A program made the translations under genes and the position numbers. This document shows positions 11,839 through 23,900 of a stretch of DNA of 64,000 nt, one piece after another. The notes beneath the pieces are model-generated. The model did no database searches. It had not been told where the DNA came from and saw nothing but the letters and a program-made list of their open reading frames with translations. The stretch is from Morchella semilibera (lineage: Eukaryota > Ascomycota > Pezizomycetes > Pezizales > Morchellaceae), in assembly GCA_009192285.1 (NCBI GenBank), contig CM018609.1, positions 885,282 through 949,281 of the forward strand, in the 5' to 3' direction. Numbering within the stretch: the first letter of the stretch is position 1; every line of letters begins with the position of its first letter.

Positions 11839-13593
11839 TAGCGTGTTCAACTACCGCTAAGGCCCCTTGGATAAGACTAGTCTCTTTTTGTAGGTTCGTA
11901 GTGTAAGCCACACCATTTCTCTGTGGCTTATGCCGGGAATCCTCCAATGGACTTTGCGGTAATAGTACGGAATATGCACTACACTACACGTGGCATAAAG
12001 CCCCATGTAATAGCATCCTCATACATTCAAATACTACATGTATGGTACTATGCCTCCAACTATATCATCGCTCTGCTAACAACCAATGAGAAACAGGTAC
12101 CTGTGACTCGCGGGATAAAGAGAATGGTAATAGGACTTATACTCTCAAAAGTATGTGTATGTGCTTCCTAATAGTTATGCCAAGAACCAGCCTAGGGGGC
12201 GAATCAGCTACTGTCAGAAACCCTTTTCTAAAGTCCTTCAAACCCCTCCGATAATATTACGATCTTACTAATATGATGCGCGGGAGTCCTACTAGGTCCA
12301 CCAACCGCTGGTGAAGTTGACCCGAATAAGCCATTGACGGCCGCCAGCACAACCCATGAGCCGGAGCGAGGCCATTACCAAAGGCTTTCATGCAGATCAC
12401 ACAAAATCACTCGCGTGGGTGTGTGGCGGGCAGCTGGCCGAGTGATGGGGGGTGGTTCATGCAACTCCACCATAATGGGACCAGAGCCTTACAGGTCACA
12501 ACCTTCCACCTCTAACTCTGGCCGAGCTAGACTATCCTATCCCCCGAACACAAAAAATTTCTCTCATAATAGTGCTCTATGGCCTAATTGTGCTACTCAC
12601 GTGTGTTTCCAAGACCGCTGTGGGCGGTGGTGATTGGCGATGATTGTGGTATTCTAGAACCACCAAGCCCTGAAGGGGTGGGTGCCATGGCCAAGGAGTG
12701 AGGCCTTCGCTTGAAACAGAAAAGTACATAGCTGGGGAGTATTAGTTGGAGTTGAGAATCGGTTAGCGTTTAACTAAACCCCACTAATAAGTGGGTGGAA
12801 ATCAAGGCCTTGACCAATCAAATAGATATGAGACTAACCACTTACGTAACTCCCGCAGTTACAATTTATTACCTATCAGGGCACTTCATGAATTCATCTG
12901 TTATAATGTTATGGTTTCCATGCCTACATTTGAGTAATATATATCTGCACTAACGATTTAGTGGTCGATGTCGATACCTACTCGAGCGGGAGGTATATAG
13001 AAGATTGTTGCCAAGGCCTTGCATAAGTTCGAGTCTTGGCAACTTTCAGCGGCCTGAGCTACAAGACTTCCAGAATATTCATTATTTCGTCACTCGCGTA
13101 GTTAGGGTTGCTTAAACGAACTTCCGCAAAACATCTCAAATGGAGTGAAAGGTTTATAATTCACATTACAAAAGGTTTTAGAGCCCGTTCGGCAATAGGC
13201 CAAATTGCAAAACGGCGTTTACAGGGGGTGAAGACTCCGTTTCAACAACCTTTTTTGTTAGATGTTGACCCTTGGAAACTCCGTTTTGATTTGTCTAGCT
13301 GCTAAATGGGCCCTTAGTTGTATGAAGGTCTAGCTGCAGCTGACTCATGATCAGCCCGGCCCGTGGACTATATTAACGGGCGCAGGCAAATTTCGATTTC
13401 AAGTCTATAAGTAGTATTTATTTATACCTCATACACGCATCCCCAAGTCTAGTAGCTTCCGGGGCGGTGATTTATATGATTGTAGTGCTAAGGATGTGCA
13501 ACCTACCGAGAAGGTTCGTCGATCATCAGTTAACATCACCAAAACTCATGATCATAAGATATATCACAGACAGCGTGAGGAACGATTTGTGAA

Positions 13594-13783
13594 TCGAATC
13601 GCCATGAATATAAAGGTACAAAAGTAGCGCGAAGTCGTACCCTTATAGGGTGTGTATCCTTATAGATACCCAAGGAGAGTTTTGTGCTTACGAAGGCTAT
13701 CTTAGCTTGAGAACGTCCCATACCTTTATAAGGCGATTAAATTACCCTTATAAAAGGTACCCTTATAGGGCGATTGGGCCGCG
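13594..13783. mobile_element. Diverged relative of the 11.7-kb MITE
   Basis: The left part (GAATCGCC...TATAAAGGTAC near 13594-13619) and the right part (GGTACCCTTATAGGGCGATT, about 13758-13777) match the ends of the element at 11666-11838. Internal ACCCTTATAGGG words are also shared. The outer ends and target duplication are no longer clear, so this copy is older. Confidence 0.65.
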
Positions 13784-14469
13784 GCCGTCTCGAGCGAACA
13801 GATCGATAGCATAAATCAAAGGAAAATAAAGGGATAAGAAAACGCTCAATTTGGCCTGTCAAGCGCTCTAGCACTTATAAACCTATATGAAAAGCAAAGT
13901 AGATCTTAATACAGAGCCCTTTCAGCGGTAAAGATTACAGAAAAAATTTCCTTCCCGCATATAGCGTTGATTGATTGATTGATGCTTCATAGTACATGCA
14001 TGCAGCCCGTAGGCTATGGCAAAACGCTTCCTCCCACTCACCGGAGGCAGGGTAAAACCTCCCTCCCCAACAATTAAACAAACACAAAAGCAAAAGAAAA
14101 CGTCTACAATCCTTCTCAACACTAGCCAACCCGGTACGCTCACTATCTCGAGCCTCATCATTCACCGGGCAAGCAACTTCCCCTACTTATCATTCTAGTT
14201 CAAACGTTGCATGCACTTGCTCCTTTGTTCCCATAAAGGTCCATGTCGTTAATAATTTTCTCTTGGTGTCGGAGGATCCTGAAGTCCCACATATAGCAAC
14301 TAACATATACGTAACGGAGTAAACATTGGTTTAACAGAAATTAGATGGGAAACAAAAAATCAAACCTTGTGGGTACCATTGGAAATAAAGGGGCTGAGAT
14401 TTCTACGCTGTGCCAAAAAGGGAGAGGAGAAAGAGGAGGATACTACCAACTCCAAACACCAAAATAGCA

Positions 14470-15452
14470 TTAAAAATTACCCGCTGTCACTACCCTTTTA
14501 CCTCCCCTCGCAGACTCCCCTACATCGCTCAGCCCTCTATGTGGCGATCCTGCCTGTCCAAATCTCATATACTTCTTTTGGATATACTCTCCATGGACAT
14601 TTCTCCTATGCTGCCGCATGTTGTCCTTTCGACCGAACCCTTTCTCACCAACCCTTCGACACCCCACTACCGGACAGTCGATCAAAACCGGCTGCTTCTT
14701 CTGTATGCGAGTAGATTCGTGGTGATAGCCGATATTATCTCGTGTTTGAAAGGTGCAGGAGTACCCGTTAAACCGGGAAGCATTGGGCGGTTCGTCACAA
14801 TTACGGAGGCAAGCGTGAAGACCACTAGAAAACATCATGATTAATACTTGTCCTGCTGAGAGTAAGTAAAGAGAAAGTCTCACATGTGATTTCCACCGTA
14901 ATGGTTAGGGCAAATAAAGTTTCCCAGTCGGGAAATATCTGGAAATACTTCCTCTTGTACAATGTTTCCCGCAAACTCTTCTTCTCCCAGGCCCGTTCCT
15001 GGGGTTGTGAACATGGATAAAGTTGGCGGGAACACATCGGGAGACTGAGACCCCGATCTACCGCCCGCACTGCTTGATGTATCACAGTATAGGCCGTGGC
15101 CTGGCACACCTGGTGCTGATACAAGCTGAGCTTCCAAAGGTGCTGGGTAGGGAGGGATAAAGATATTAGGACTAGCTCCTGGGTGTCCAAATTGTGGCCG
15201 GTGATTCGGTACATCGGAGAATGGTGGAAGGCTTCTAGATGATTTATTGTATTGGTGATGGGAGGCCCCGAGGCTAGGTTTTGGGCCCGTAGAGAAAAAA
15301 GGCGGTTCATACCATAACAAGCCATTCTGAGCCTCCGGATCATTGAGATTAGTATGATCACTACCGTCAGAATTTTGGTTTAAAAAACTGCCATCAATTC
15401 GGACACAGTTAGCTAGTCGTTTCCTGCTTGACAAATAATTCGCTATACACAT
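14470..15452 (-). CDS. C2H2-type zinc-finger protein, two exons (about 307 aa)
   Basis: Exon 1 runs 15452-14884 and exon 2 runs 14824-14470. The intron of 59 bases has a GTGAGA donor, a TTAAT-type branch region and a TTTCTAG acceptor, and frame is preserved. The N-terminal two thirds is Pro/Ser/Gly-rich and likely disordered. Cys/His pairs follow: FICPNHYGGNH, HACLRNC, YSCTF...HHE, then a good finger CPVVGCRRVGEKGFGRKDN...QHRRNVH near residues 250-285. GEKGF.RKDN..QHRRNVHGE is a familiar pattern in ascomycete nuclear C2H2 proteins, so DNA binding and regulation are inferred. An alternative start lies at 15523 if a 38-base intron (GTATGT...GCAG, 15461-15424) is used; that is unusually short. 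Targets are unknown. Confidence 0.65.
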
Positions 15453-15523
15453 TCCACATACCGGTGCTCCCCTTGAACCTGAGCTACCTGGCTTAATGGT
15501 GTAGTATTTTCTTCCAGACTCAT

Positions 15524-16658
15524 GATGATAGCAGCAGCTAATTCAGGCAATAGTGTAATGTTGCCGGGGTAATTGGAGGCTATCGACTGGTGCAATATGA
15601 TATCACTTTTTGTCTCGAGTTTGAAATGGACTGTGCTGTGGCCATGGAGGAGAACACAGAGGGGGTGGGATTCGTAGAAATACGGACTATGCGCATTCTT
15701 GCAGTCTATGCGCAGTAGCTCTACCACTCACAAAGACCTCCCAATCACTCGTACAACTGGTCTTGGTTGGTTGGGAAAGGTATGAAAATTGGTTACCTCT
15801 TGTTGCATGTCTAGGCGGGCCAAAACAACGCACCCCCATTGCATTAGTGGAAAGCTCTGATCTGGACCGGACCGGACCGATCTTGCTAGGGCTCGACGTG
15901 CAACTGATCGGTCAAAATTAAGGTACGTATCCCTTACCCGCCTACTTTCGTTATGAGTCAGAATCCTGATATATTTTGCGGTATGCCGTTACCTTCTTCG
16001 GATCAATGGTTGTTAAAAGTGCTGCCGAAACACTGAGATACTATGGGGTACGATGACGTGACAGGTCCGGACGCAGCATCAGGTACCAGGCTCGACACAA
16101 TACTATTCAGGAGCCGAAATCATCAGGAAACCTCAACAACTTTACCAAAAGTTTATTACCTGTACCTTGGATGCCCTGAACGAAGTGAGGGGATATGAGG
16201 TCAAGAGATAATTCCGCTCTCTAATTGACTATTTTATAAGACTAGGAATCATAGCCAAAGACAAACATTTAAATACATATATCTATCGATCTAGCCAAAC
16301 AATTGGGGTCAATATCTCGGTAGATCATGGTATATGGCCATGCATGCAGCAACCCCTCCTTGTGGGCATGTAGAGATTCAGCACCGCACCAGCGATGCAG
16401 GCTTTCGACTGCGAGTTAGGAGTCACTGGAAAGCAATAATCCTGATCTGAGTACATAAAATGTACAGAGCTCAAGGTGACGCGTCTTGCCTAAGGTCGGC
16501 CATATAGGTTTTTTATACGGGATAAAAACTATTTTTCAGAGGTATTGCCCAAGTCTCTCTAACAAACCACGCGGAGGATCGATGCACATAAATAAGTATA
16601 TCGATCGTTTCTTTAAAAAGAAAAAGGAGGAAGGAAGGAACCAATGGATTTTGGAAGT

Positions 16659-16694
<36 letters not shown>

Positions 16695-19600
16695 GACTAC
16701 AGGTCGGAAAGACATTCCCAACAATGCTAAAAACACCGTTCCTAGCTACGTAGGTTCTATGATATTATTTCGGAGCTCAGAAATATCATTTCATACGGTA
16801 GGATTCCACCCGGGTACCCCCATTTTCTGCAACCTTAGAATACCTCCTCAGGGCAGGCAACAAGTACCCGAAAACACAGTTGTGTTACATCATTGTATTT
16901 TTTCTCTTTTATTCCAATAGAAATTGCATCCCAGGACTTGCATATCCGATCGGGCGGTAAAGTCTCAAATTTTGGGCTCTTGGCGGGCTATCCACTAAAT
17001 ATTTGGACAAAAGAGTCGGTTGCCAAAACGCTCTATTAACGGTAATTCATACCTTCCGCGAGTATATACGTCATGCAGATATGCACTTTTTGCTGCGGCT
17101 CGTATACGAACTTATTTCCTACACATTGCGCACATAGCTTCTTTTTTCCTAGTATATCTGCATAAAAAGTATTGTATAGCTCACATACTCTACATAAGTA
17201 AGTCTCGAGATCAGTGTCGAGGGATCAAACCTGAACAAGTCATATAGTTAGGGCCTCGCTAATTTGGCATATATGATGTGAAGTATAAAGGCCTCCCCCG
17301 CTTTGATGACGGCGTATAATTCAAACGGGTGTCTATTCAGTAGTTACATATCCGCTCCCAGCGATACCCCGAATGGAACTATCGTTGGCATGGGATATTC
17401 TCCGTGTGCAGTGCGCTCTATTTCGCTTGTTATCGGGAGTAGCCTAAAGGAAGGAGGAGTTTCATACCTATGCTAATTGATGATAGTCACGGGAAGAGGT
17501 GACACAAGCTCTAAGCTCGAGCAAGCTGTCGAGCCTTACATATTCCTACGAGCCCAAGCCCGCTCGAGACTAAGGTGCCCTCTATTAAGAAACAATAGTT
17601 AGTAATATTTTGTGATTGTCAAATCCCCGGAAACCCAATTAAACTAGAAATAATATAAAATTTATCTTTGAACACCTTATGTAAGCCTGGGCCAGGCCTC
17701 GCACCCTTGAACATGAGTCTTTTATATTATGGACTAAATCGGATTAAGGTGAAGCTTAGGCTCGTCTTGAGCTATCTTATACCTAGAACTGAAACGAACA
17801 AAAGGACAGAATGGGATAATACGTATTCAAATGGATTCCCGACCCCTAAATTACTTGAGAGTTGGTTAATATCATGCTAACCACTTGTCTAGGATGAAAG
17901 GCCAGTGCATGCGAGGTGGGAACATCGCCGGGGGGTTTCAGTACCAATGGTTTCCTTAAAAAGAAAGGCTGAAGATATCACTGGTCTAGATAGACAGGTA
18001 AAACCGCTACCAGTCAACTCTTGTCGCGCGTTAATATGCGCATCATGAAGCTACAGTAGATGCAGCACTTGTGTATGTACTCTATAGTTGATGTACTTAT
18101 ATACCTTGGTTATTGGCCCCATGTTTTTCTTTTTTTTCGGTCCTGAGCAGATGCGACTTCCTCCTTGCCTTCGTGTGAGGATTAAAGGACTTGACATATC
18201 TGCTTAAGATTATTGTCAGTATGTGAGAAGTAAATGTCTTATGAAATATAGTCTGTGAGAGCTCTGCGGGGATTGAGGCTAGCACCGAGTGGCAAATGTG
18301 TCAAAGGTAATCTCACCAACGGTAGTATAGTGCAGCATAAAGACTGAAATCCAGTGTTTACACCGGCATAGAGACTGGAATTTGGTGCATATACCACTAG
18401 TGGTAAACAATTTGCTACCGCTGGTAAAATTACTTTGACACATTTACCGCTCTATAGAGAGCTGAGTGTCCCAGGACCCAGTACCAGTGGCGGCTCTAAA
18501 TTTGATGCAGATGTATAGTGTCTATTAGCCGTGCCTAGAGGTAAATTGTGTAGCTAAACATACTCAAGTGTGAGGGTTTGGCGAGAGATTACCGGGCGTA
18601 TTCCAAGCTTTTAGGATTGAGATCCGGAGGCCTATTCTATATTCAATAATCTCTGGAGGATTACCTATCTATTCCTGGAAAGATTTTTCTCAACACGCAT
18701 CGAATTCCATTGTCATCTTGAACGACTTGCGGCGCGCCCCGGGCTATTAATTACCCTTGCCTATAAAACTATCAATATAGGCGTCCCCAGTGGGTATCTC
18801 ATTGCTCCTGGAGGAAACGGCTGTTTTGGCGTTTTTTTAAACACAGATTCGATCTTTGGGGAGTTCCAACCTGTCTTTTGGGGCATTAGCAAACATACAC
18901 TTCATTTTATTCTAAAACCGTTCGTCGGGTGTTGGTGATCATATATATATATCGCCACATTTTCAGGTGAAAATAGTGTTATAGGTATCCGTGGATAGTA
19001 AGAGTGATCCCGCTTACGGTGATAATAACCTCCTCTTCATGAGAGTGGTGGTCTTTTGGGTCTTGAGACCGATGGTCCTCGACGCAGCTTCAAAGTTCAT
19101 GTCGGTAATTCTAGAAGACGGAATTATTCAGTTAATATTTGTAGCGGCTCTCTAAGTAGGGTAATAGTGTCCTGCGTTCGATGCACTCGGTTGGTGAAAT
19201 TTGCTGTGAATAGGGATGAGGTTAAAGATCTATGGCTTAGGGTTTGTGCCCTCACCGGGAACCCGTTTTTGGTGCATCCTTTCCCTTAGCCACCCACACG
19301 CATTAGCCTTTTGTGGTAACCATGATATGATAAATACATACATGTACATACCTTCGGTTGGAATTCTATTAAAAGCAGTCACTCCAGTCAAAGACCACAC
19401 CTTCCCGCGTTGATTCTATCATGTTTCCTAGCGGGGTTTAATGACCTCGGAATATGTATCGTACGTATCTCCCGGACGTATGATCATATATGATAGTATG
19501 CGTACATGTAGTAATGCCCGCTCCAAGAAACTTTGGCCAAGTATAGGCAACGGCTTTCAAATACATGAACCCCGAGGTATCAGGAGGCCTTATGCTACCC

Positions 19601-20051
19601 GTCCCTTAAAAACGCATTCACTCGGCTTTGGCAATTATTCCCGGATGTATTGTAAAGCCCTAATGTTTTGCTTGTTTTTTGCCTGATCTAAGTATATTCC
19701 GATGGGCATCGACGATTACGTACACCGGGATGTCCTCCTATAGTATGCTTCTTTACTATCAAACTCGGTTTAGAATGCTGCAAGGTCTATCCATCATAGG
19801 ACTATTTTTTTATATAGCGTATGCAAAAAAGGACGTGATTTATTTCCCAACACGTCAAATTGAAAAGAAAAAAAGAAAAATTCCCTGAACATATCCCTTA
19901 AAACCAGCTGATCTGCAAAACCCAGTGAACAAGCTTGACAATGATGAATCTAGACTATAAGATCTTGTTAGACATGTTTTGAAATTATTAATAGAGATCC
20001 ATCGTATAAAAAGAAAGAGATAACATACTTGTCATTAGGCGATAATTGCCA
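15524..20051. other. Long intergenic region
   Basis: About 4.5 kb without a supported gene. It contains an AC microsatellite (about 16664-16691), a small inverted-repeat element at 18291-18448 (listed separately) and TACATGTA sites near 19338 and 19503. Short frames on both strands show no motifs. Confidence 0.5.
18291..18448. mobile_element. MITE-like element with ~34-bp imperfect terminal inverted repeats
   Basis: The left arm (18291-18325, GGCAAATGTGTCAAAGGTAA then CACCAACGGTAG) mirrors the right arm (18415-18448). Read in reverse complement the right arm is GGTAAATGTGTCAAAGTAAT then TTACCAGCGGTAG. The inside (about 90 bases) holds two diverged copies of AGACTGAAATCCAGTG. There is no ORF. 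I could not define a target-site duplication, so the superfamily is open. Confidence 0.7.
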
Positions 20052-20984
20052 CTATCCTCCCCTAGCATCAATACCAGGAATGATTGCCCCTTTGCAGCAC
20101 CCAATTTTCTTCCTCCCGGCCCTCATCAAAATGAGTAGTCCAGTGGGTACTGCGGCTTTTAATCCATCTGTCTCAATTTCTCCCAAGACACATAACTGCA
20201 ACTGCGAGCAGAGACTAAATTGAACAGATCTCATGAACAGAGCCTTATCTTCGAAGATCTTTAGAGTCGGATCAAATACGCAGGCCTCTGAGAATGCCAA
20301 GGTGTCTCCTCCCAAATTCAAATCGGGCATAACGTAGTGACGTCCAGTGTGAAACTCCGCTGTAGTAATGGTGGTGTTTCCCGAGAATACAGTATAGGTA
20401 CTGTCCGCAAGGTTGTAGTTAATTTGACTCCAAGGCTGATTGGGAAATTGGCTGATGATGGTAAAGTTGTAGGCACCTCTGCTATCGAAACCCCAAACTG
20501 CGTATGGATCAGGATCCATCATCATGTCAAACCCATTCTCTCCCTTGACGTCACTAAATTGAACCGTTCTCGCTGGCTCCCCTGGGGTAGAGTCAAGGAG
20601 TACTCGCATATCAAGTCCATTGCAAACATTCTTGTAACTTATTTTCCATGCAACACGGGGAGTGATGAATGGAGAAACGAGTTGCAAAAGAGAACCGAAG
20701 ATATAGAGCAGGATCACGGGGGTAAACAGCACCCAGAAGAGCGAGGGCCCGGCGAGATGCTTACAGGCGTGGGCCATCTTCAGAAATGTAAACCCAGTAG
20801 CACCGTTGATGACCACCAGAAACACTCCCATGATAACCAAGCCAGCGAAGTGGCCCTGCATGGCTGCGTTGTTAAGAACATAACGGGGGTTATAGAAGGG
20901 ATTAATGGTGCGTTCGATGTAGAGAACGTGCCACCAGATGACGAGAGGGTTAACGGTGAAGAAGAAAAACTTTTCCCACAACAT
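20052..20984 (-). CDS. Three-TM membrane protein, unrecognised family, intact copy E (310 aa)
   Basis: The minus-strand frame is open from ATG 21068, but the in-frame ATG at 20984 (MLWEKFFFF) puts the start at the same distance from the first membrane segment as in the paralogues, so I prefer it. Membrane segments lie at about residues 5-25 (ending ERTINPFYNP), 42-66 and 80-106 (ending SPFITP). The C-terminal domain has YKNVCNGLDMRVLLDS, FDMMMDPDPYAVWGF, GAYNFTIIS, INYNLADSTYTVF, HYVMPDLNLGGD, CVFDPTLKIF, VQFSLCSQLQLCV, AVPTGLLILMRAGR and a CCKGAIIPG end. Two NxT/S sequons (NFT and NTT) support a lumenal or extracellular side. The role is unknown. It is the closest complete relative of the copy at 5892 and the furthest from the rest of the group. 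Confidence 0.8.
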   Translation of the reverse strand: MLWEKFFFFTVNPLVIWWHVLYIERTINPFYNPRYVLNNAAMQGHFAGLVIMGVFLVVINGATGFTFLKMAHACKHLAGPSLFWVLFTPVILLYIFGSLLQLVSPFITPRVAWKISYKNVCNGLDMRVLLDSTPGEPARTVQFSDVKGENGFDMMMDPDPYAVWGFDSRGAYNFTIISQFPNQPWSQINYNLADSTYTVFSGNTTITTAEFHTGRHYVMPDLNLGGDTLAFSEACVFDPTLKIFEDKALFMRSVQFSLCSQLQLCVLGEIETDGLKAAVPTGLLILMRAGRKKIGCCKGAIIPGIDARGG

Positions 20985-23900
20985 TGTGTGCTTGGGGGTT
21001 GATATTGTTCTTGCAAAGGTTCTTTTAGATGGGAGATGATGATGACAGGAATGTTTTAGATGCAGCAAGGTCTCATCTCTAAATTTAATCGGGAGACATT
21101 TAAGCTGGCTAAGAGCCCCCCAATGACGTATTGTAACCCTAATATATATCTGTCCAAAGTCAAAAATGGTGCTTTAGGGCTTCTTCGGGAGGGTACATAA
21201 ATCATCCACAAGTCTCCAGGTCCACGGAAACTATACGGTACCATTATATATATATACGTTAATATCTATAGTTCTGAGGCTTCGTGAAATTTTGTGTTAA
21301 CAATCAAGCACTTCAGCAAGCTTCATCCTAAATCATACAACAGCTTCATAATTCATCCGCTATCACTCGTACGTATTCTACTTGGGTTAGGTCTTCTTAG
21401 TCACGTGTTATATATACATGTAGTTTCTAGCACAACGAAAGTCTTTAATTTTATACCCTAAGTACATGTATCTAATATTAAAACACTTCTAGTGAATACA
21501 AGAGTATCGATTCATATGGATGCTCCCTATGTGCTTTGTCTGAACAGGTTTGTACTATAGCTATCGAATCCTACGCAGCTAGCCTTCAATCATACCTAGA
21601 TTTAAATTAATTCAGGCCACTTAAGTTTATGTTCTGGCGCAAGTTCTGGCCAGAAAGAAATTAAATAGGTTATTAGCTGACAAAGCCCAAATCCTATTCA
21701 AATATCGGGTTTTGCTTATCGGAACTCTGAGAACCACTCTACCTACGCGTACGCTAAGGGATATATTTACAAATAATCCGAACGGAGCCAAGGTTTTGTA
21801 CAGGTAAATGGCACCCTTGGGTAGATCCCTAAGTCATCCAATCACAACAATCCATCTAGTCCTAAATCTCAAGTTTACCCTTAATTACTTCTTAAAACTG
21901 TCCAGGCTACTATCTAGGACGTTAGATATTTAGAATCGCAAAGCTCAAATGATATTAGTAGGGACATGAGAAATCCGCACTTTTGTACAATTGAAATCAC
22001 CGTATCTCACTCGTCGACTTTCTTGGGGAGCATCCCGGCCCCTCAACTTGTGATAAAGTGAGGTCTGCTGGGCTGCCTGGCCATGGGTCCTATATGCCAG
22101 GTGATGTGTCTTGGGCAGATAAGTAATCCCTTTTATCTAATATCGATGCACTTGACCAACTCACTTATTAGGACAAAAAGATCTAACAGTTATAAAGGCA
22201 AGAGAGGCCACACACCACCTTCTCTGTCCTCAAAATCGCGCCAGGGATTGCAAAAATTTACCTAAAATTTCAAACACAGCACCCCCTCCGTAGATAAAAC
22301 AAAGATGTGAGGCAGAAGAGATGGCCCATGATCGACGAGTTCAAAGTCTCTCTCTCAAAATTTAAGCTCACGGACACGCGCACGGCGTCGCTTTCCACCC
22401 CCTATTGGTAGGACTCCTCATCCGATGGTATGGGTAGAGTTTTCTAGTCTATGTACCTACGTGTATCGACTCTTTACTCCAGCTTTTGAAACTGTGGTCT
22501 TGGGAGTGGTACGTAACCCCCGTCTTGGTATCATTGGCACTGGCTTGGCTGTTGGGATTAATGGCTTAGGCGCCAAGCTATCTGCCTTGTATATAAGATT
22601 ACTCTACGAAAAGAAGCTGCAAGGCCATGAACTGGGGAAGGGGAGATGGGTGCATTTATCTGACTCTGATTCAAAAGGCGCATGGCAGGTGATAGTTTCT
22701 GGCAGCCAATTAATCAGGTTGGGTTGCCGAAAAGCAGAACATTCCATAAATTGTAGTTTGATATAACTTCCAAATCTCATATCATTACATGTAGGCAAGT
22801 AGACCCGTCTCGAGGGCGCAAAAATCAACAGGCTATACACGGTAAGAACTAAGATGTAAGCGCACACCAGTATAAAAATGTCTGAGAATAATACTCGGCG
22901 AAGCATGAAATATCACTCGCCACAGGCACCATAACAGTGTTTTCTTGCATGGCGGCGTACGATCTCGGAGACTCGGGGCTGAAATGCATAGGGGCGGCAC
23001 TAGATTTTACTAGGATTGAATACTGTCCTTCACGCTTATGCCCGATATGCATATACCCGAGTCGACGACTAATCAATTCTATGACAGTGAAATCAATATT
23101 CTAGGATAAATAATCAATAATGGTATAATTTAGGAAGGTGAGCCTATACGTTAAATCCCGAGCCGAGTTGACTTTGGTTCCGAGTGATACCCGGGGCGGT
23201 AAATCGGGTTGTGAAGCGACGGCATTTATGCAAATACAGAATGTGGCGAGAAACCATGCCGTTTTATTCCGAATATAGGGGGAGACGACACATTACTGTA
23301 ATACATGTAGTTAAAATTTAGATATCAAGTTTGCACGGGCTAAAAAAAAATAAGGTTTGAAGAGGAGATCTGTCACCGTGTCGTAGGGCTCAAATGACAT
23401 CATGTTATCATGCGAACATGCAAGCATGCATCCGTACTTCGGGTGTAGGGTTAAGGTTGTGTGAAGGGTGTCTTCCCACATGTATCTCCTTATTTTTCAT
23501 TAAACTTTCAATAAAGAGAGTTACCCTCAGCATCTAGGCTGTGCATAGCTGTAACTAGGGTCTAGGGTACCTACATGACATGTAGGTACATGGAGTACAT
23601 GTAGATACTTTCCACGGTTAAAAGATATATGACCGAACTTCCGACCGAGTTAAACTCAAACCCGTGGTGGTACACTTAAGGTGTACTGAGAATTTGACGT
23701 GTTCTCAACCCTGGTTGACATCCTGGTGGTGCAGGGTTTTTGTTGTCACAGGCTATCACTCGTTGAGATCATCTGGTAAATTCACTTGACTCGGCCATCT
23801 GACACCCAAAAACTCTGAGGAGACTAACACACATTATATTCACATTTGATCGACCCCAAATGTTTCACAGAAACTGTCGTTCAGCACCTAACCGATACAC

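Larger units (their letters stand above)
11401..14469. other. Intergenic with two small inverted-repeat elements
   Basis: No gene is supported over about 3 kb. It contains two related short elements with CCCTTATAGGG-type ends (11666-11838 and about 13594-13783, listed separately), a TACATGTA at 12035-12042 and a TTGA tract at 13969-13982. The remaining frames are short and carry no motifs. Confidence 0.5.

Noticed and set aside
15680-15727. tRNA-like words on the minus strand (AGTGGTAGAGC, then CGAATCCCACC)
   Set aside because: The D-loop word is good, but the anticodon arm and the T-arm consensus (GGTTCGANTCC) are missing and no acceptor stem pairs. It is at best a tRNA remnant.
20337-21002. 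221-aa plus-strand frame
   Set aside because: It is antisense to the open membrane-family copy E, whose motifs match the paralogues. The plus frame has no homologue among the other copies.
22425-22766. 113-aa plus-strand frame with a hydrophobic, Gly-rich middle
   Set aside because: No recognisable motif, no support from context, and frames of this length occur by chance across the gene-poor region.
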